From the NCBI GenBank assembly GCA_028684345.1, contig JAQUGB010000057.1, positions 1 to 9,642 on the forward strand: a stretch of 9,642 bases of DNA, read 5' to 3'. This DNA is from Tepidiphilus sp. GTDB lineage: Bacteria; Pseudomonadota; Gammaproteobacteria; Burkholderiales; Rhodocyclaceae. The notes under the pieces were generated by a model. The model did no database searches and was not told where the DNA came from. It was given only the letters and a program-made list of their open reading frames with translations. Shown here piece after piece: positions 7,947 to 9,642 of this stretch (positions are counted from its first letter, which is position 1; each line of letters opens with the position of its first letter). A program made the translations under genes and the position numbers.

Positions 7947-9250
7947 TGCAAGATTCCTGTTCATTCTCGTCACGGCTCGAGACGCGTCTGCGCTTGGCTC
8001 TGGAAGCGGCCGAGTTGGCGACCTGGGATCTCGATTTCATGCATGAAATCGCCTGGCTCGATGCCCATTGGAGCCGTTGGGTGGGTTTGGGCAACGAGCC
8101 CGTCCGCTTGAGTTTTGCCCAATGGCGTTCCTTCGTCCATCCCGACGATTGGCCCAAGGTTCGCTCGGCCCTCATCGATCTGCTCAAAGGAAAAACTGCT
8201 ATTTATCAGCAGCGTTACCGTATTCGGACACCGGATGGCCGCATCCTGTGGCTCGAAGATCGTGGCCAGGTATGTGACCGCGATCCTACGACGGGACGCG
8301 CGTTGCGTGCGATCGGTGTGTCGCGTGACGTGACCCAGGAAGAAGAAAAAATCCAGCGAGATCGCCTCTTGACCGCGGCGCTGCGCCATGCGCCGGTAGG
8401 CATCATGATCGCGGCGGCCGACGGTACCGTCGAATGGGTCAATCCAGCGCTCGAGCAGATCACCGGTTATCGTGCCGATCAGCTGATCGGTACGCGTGCT
8501 GGACATTTGTTACACAGCGGCTTACAACCAGAATCGTTTTATCGAGAATTATGGGAGACGATCTCTCAGGGAGAGATTTGGCAAGGGCGGGTGCTCAACA
8601 AAACGGCAACGGGAGAATTGCGCCACCACGACGTGACGATCGCGCCCGTCACCGACAGAGCAGGGAAGCCTTTGCATTACATCGCCACCTATCGCGACGT
8701 CACCGACCAGGTACTGCTCGAGGAGCGGCTCGAGCGCATGGCCATGACCGATCCGCTCACCGAGCTACCCAACCGTCGTGCTTTTCTCGAGGTGATGCAA
8801 AAAGAGTTTCAGCGCGTCGTTCGTTCCGGATTCACGATCGATTCCTCCTTTTGCCTCATCGATCTCGATCACTTCAAACGCATCAACGACACGCTGGGGC
8901 ATGCCGCGGGCGACGCCGTGCTGCGTCATTTCGCCCAGACGATTCGACAAACCCTGCGTCAGATGGACGTCTGTGGTCGGCTGGGGGGAGAGGAGTTCGG
9001 TATCCTGTTGCCGCAAACCGACGATCGCGCGGCCACGGCGGCAATCGAACGGCTGCTGCGCACCATTCGCCAAAGCGTCGTCGTCTTCAATGGCCATGCG
9101 ATCCGCTATACGGTGAGCGCCGGCGGCACGTCGTTCTCGATCAGCGATCGCACGATCGACGACGTGTTCGCACGTGCCGACCGGGCGCTCTATCAGGCCA
9201 AAGAGAACGGGCGAGACCACTTGGTTTGGATCGCTCCGGAAGATCGGTAA
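7943..9250 (+). CDS. Soluble PAS-PAS-GGDEF diguanylate cyclase
   Basis: The predicted enzyme joins two GTP into the second messenger c-di-GMP. The protein is 435 residues without membrane segments, so it acts in the cytosol. The first PAS domain (about 17-135) is of the PAS_3 type, with FVHPDDW (64-70) and RIRTPDGRILWLEDRG (93-108); the second PAS spans about 144-258; the GGDEF domain spans 263-431. Active-site signs are complete: TDPLTELPNRRAF (269-281), IDLDHFKRIND (306-316) and GGEEF (348-352). The inhibitory I-site RQMD (339-342) lies five residues before GGEEF, so feedback by product is expected. The PAS cofactor cannot be read from the sequence. The start at 7943 overlaps the upstream stop (ATGA); the next ATG at 7946 is better spaced from the near-perfect site AAGGGGGTGA (7933-7942) and may be the true start, giving 434 residues. 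Confidence 0.95.
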   Translation: MMQDSCSFSSRLETRLRLALEAAELATWDLDFMHEIAWLDAHWSRWVGLGNEPVRLSFAQWRSFVHPDDWPKVRSALIDLLKGKTAIYQQRYRIRTPDGRILWLEDRGQVCDRDPTTGRALRAIGVSRDVTQEEEKIQRDRLLTAALRHAPVGIMIAAADGTVEWVNPALEQITGYRADQLIGTRAGHLLHSGLQPESFYRELWETISQGEIWQGRVLNKTATGELRHHDVTIAPVTDRAGKPLHYIATYRDVTDQVLLEERLERMAMTDPLTELPNRRAFLEVMQKEFQRVVRSGFTIDSSFCLIDLDHFKRINDTLGHAAGDAVLRHFAQTIRQTLRQMDVCGRLGGEEFGILLPQTDDRAATAAIERLLRTIRQSVVVFNGHAIRYTVSAGGTSFSISDRTIDDVFARADRALYQAKENGRDHLVWIAPEDR

Positions 9251-9281
9251 CTTGTCGTTGTCACGAATCGAGGAGAATTCA

Positions 9282-9642
9282 ATGGATTTGTGCGTGATCG
9301 GGACCGGCTACGTCGGTCTCGTGACGGGGGCGTGTTTCGCCGAAATGGGCAATGAAGTATGGTGCGTCGACGTCGATGCGGCCAAGATCGAGGGGCTGAA
9401 AGCCGGGAAGCTGCCCATCTACGAGCCGGGGCTCGACGAGATCGTGGTCCGCAATTACCGCGAGGGGCGGATGCGTTTCACCACCGATCTGGGCGAGGCG
9501 ATGGCCGAGTGCGATGTGCTCTTCATCGCCGTGGGCACCCCTCCGCTCGAGGATGGCTCGGCCGACCTGCAGCACGTGCTCACGGTGGCGCGCGACATCG
9601 GCCGGCGGCTTACGCGCTACAGCGTGATCGTCGACAAATCCA
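9282..9642 (+). CDS. ugd: UDP-glucose 6-dehydrogenase, 3' end cut by window edge
   Basis: The enzyme oxidises UDP-glucose to UDP-glucuronate with two NAD+, supplying precursors for exopolysaccharide, capsule or lipid A sugars. I translated 120 codons by hand; the frame is open at the right edge. The N-terminal Rossmann fold shows GTGYVGLVTG (7-16), the acidic residue Asp30 in CVDVD that contacts the NAD ribose, the family block PIYEPGLDE (45-53), and FIAVGTPPLEDGSADL (81-96). The catalytic cysteine region is outside the window. AGGAGA lies five bases before the ATG at 9282, and 31 bases separate it from the cyclase stop with no obvious promoter or terminator, so co-transcription is possible. 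The related GDP-mannose dehydrogenase is less likely given the GTPPLEDGSADL block, which fits Ugd. Confidence 0.93.
   Translation, partial: MDLCVIGTGYVGLVTGACFAEMGNEVWCVDVDAAKIEGLKAGKLPIYEPGLDEIVVRNYREGRMRFTTDLGEAMAECDVLFIAVGTPPLEDGSADLQHVLTVARDIGRRLTRYSVIVDKS

Overview
The window looks like an ordinary chromosomal segment of a GC-rich Gram-negative bacterium, most likely a betaproteobacterium. The evidence is the housekeeping order tig-clpP-clpX-lon, the closeness of ClpP, ClpX, Lon and the UDP-glucose dehydrogenase to proteobacterial versions, the encoded CCA on the tRNA, and strong G/C preference at third codon positions. The order is inferred from remembered protein sequences, not from a search. 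I see no insertion sequence, phage gene, plasmid function or CRISPR array.

Layout: (1) Bases 1-1195, minus strand: the N-terminal 398 residues of a bifunctional NAD(P)HX epimerase/dehydratase (Nnr, YjeF family), cut by the window edge. (2) A 77-bp divergent spacer with an extended -10 promoter for tig. (3) tig, clpP and clpX (1273-4600, plus strand): the ribosome-bound chaperone, then the protease subunit and its unfoldase. (4) A 358-bp non-coding gap with a very strong hairpin after clpX and a promoter, possibly heat-shock type, before lon. (5) lon (4959-7400). (6) A tRNA-Val(UAC) gene with its own promoter. (7) A two-gene unit: an unrecognised 117-residue protein translationally coupled to a soluble PAS-PAS-GGDEF diguanylate cyclase. 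(8) The first 120 residues of a UDP-glucose 6-dehydrogenase, cut by the right edge.

The left two thirds form a protein quality control block: trigger factor folds nascent chains, ClpXP and Lon degrade damaged or regulatory proteins, and Nnr repairs damaged NAD(P)H. After the tRNA the theme changes to c-di-GMP signalling and sugar nucleotide supply. The hupB and ppiD genes that often follow lon in proteobacteria are absent.

The points most worth following are the small protein coupled to the cyclase, the loss of most FKBP pocket aromatics in an otherwise normal trigger factor, the 17-bp hairpin after clpX, and the overlapping sigma32/sigma70-like promoter of lon. I found no clear evidence for a wholly new system; the coupled small protein is the only gene of unknown function.
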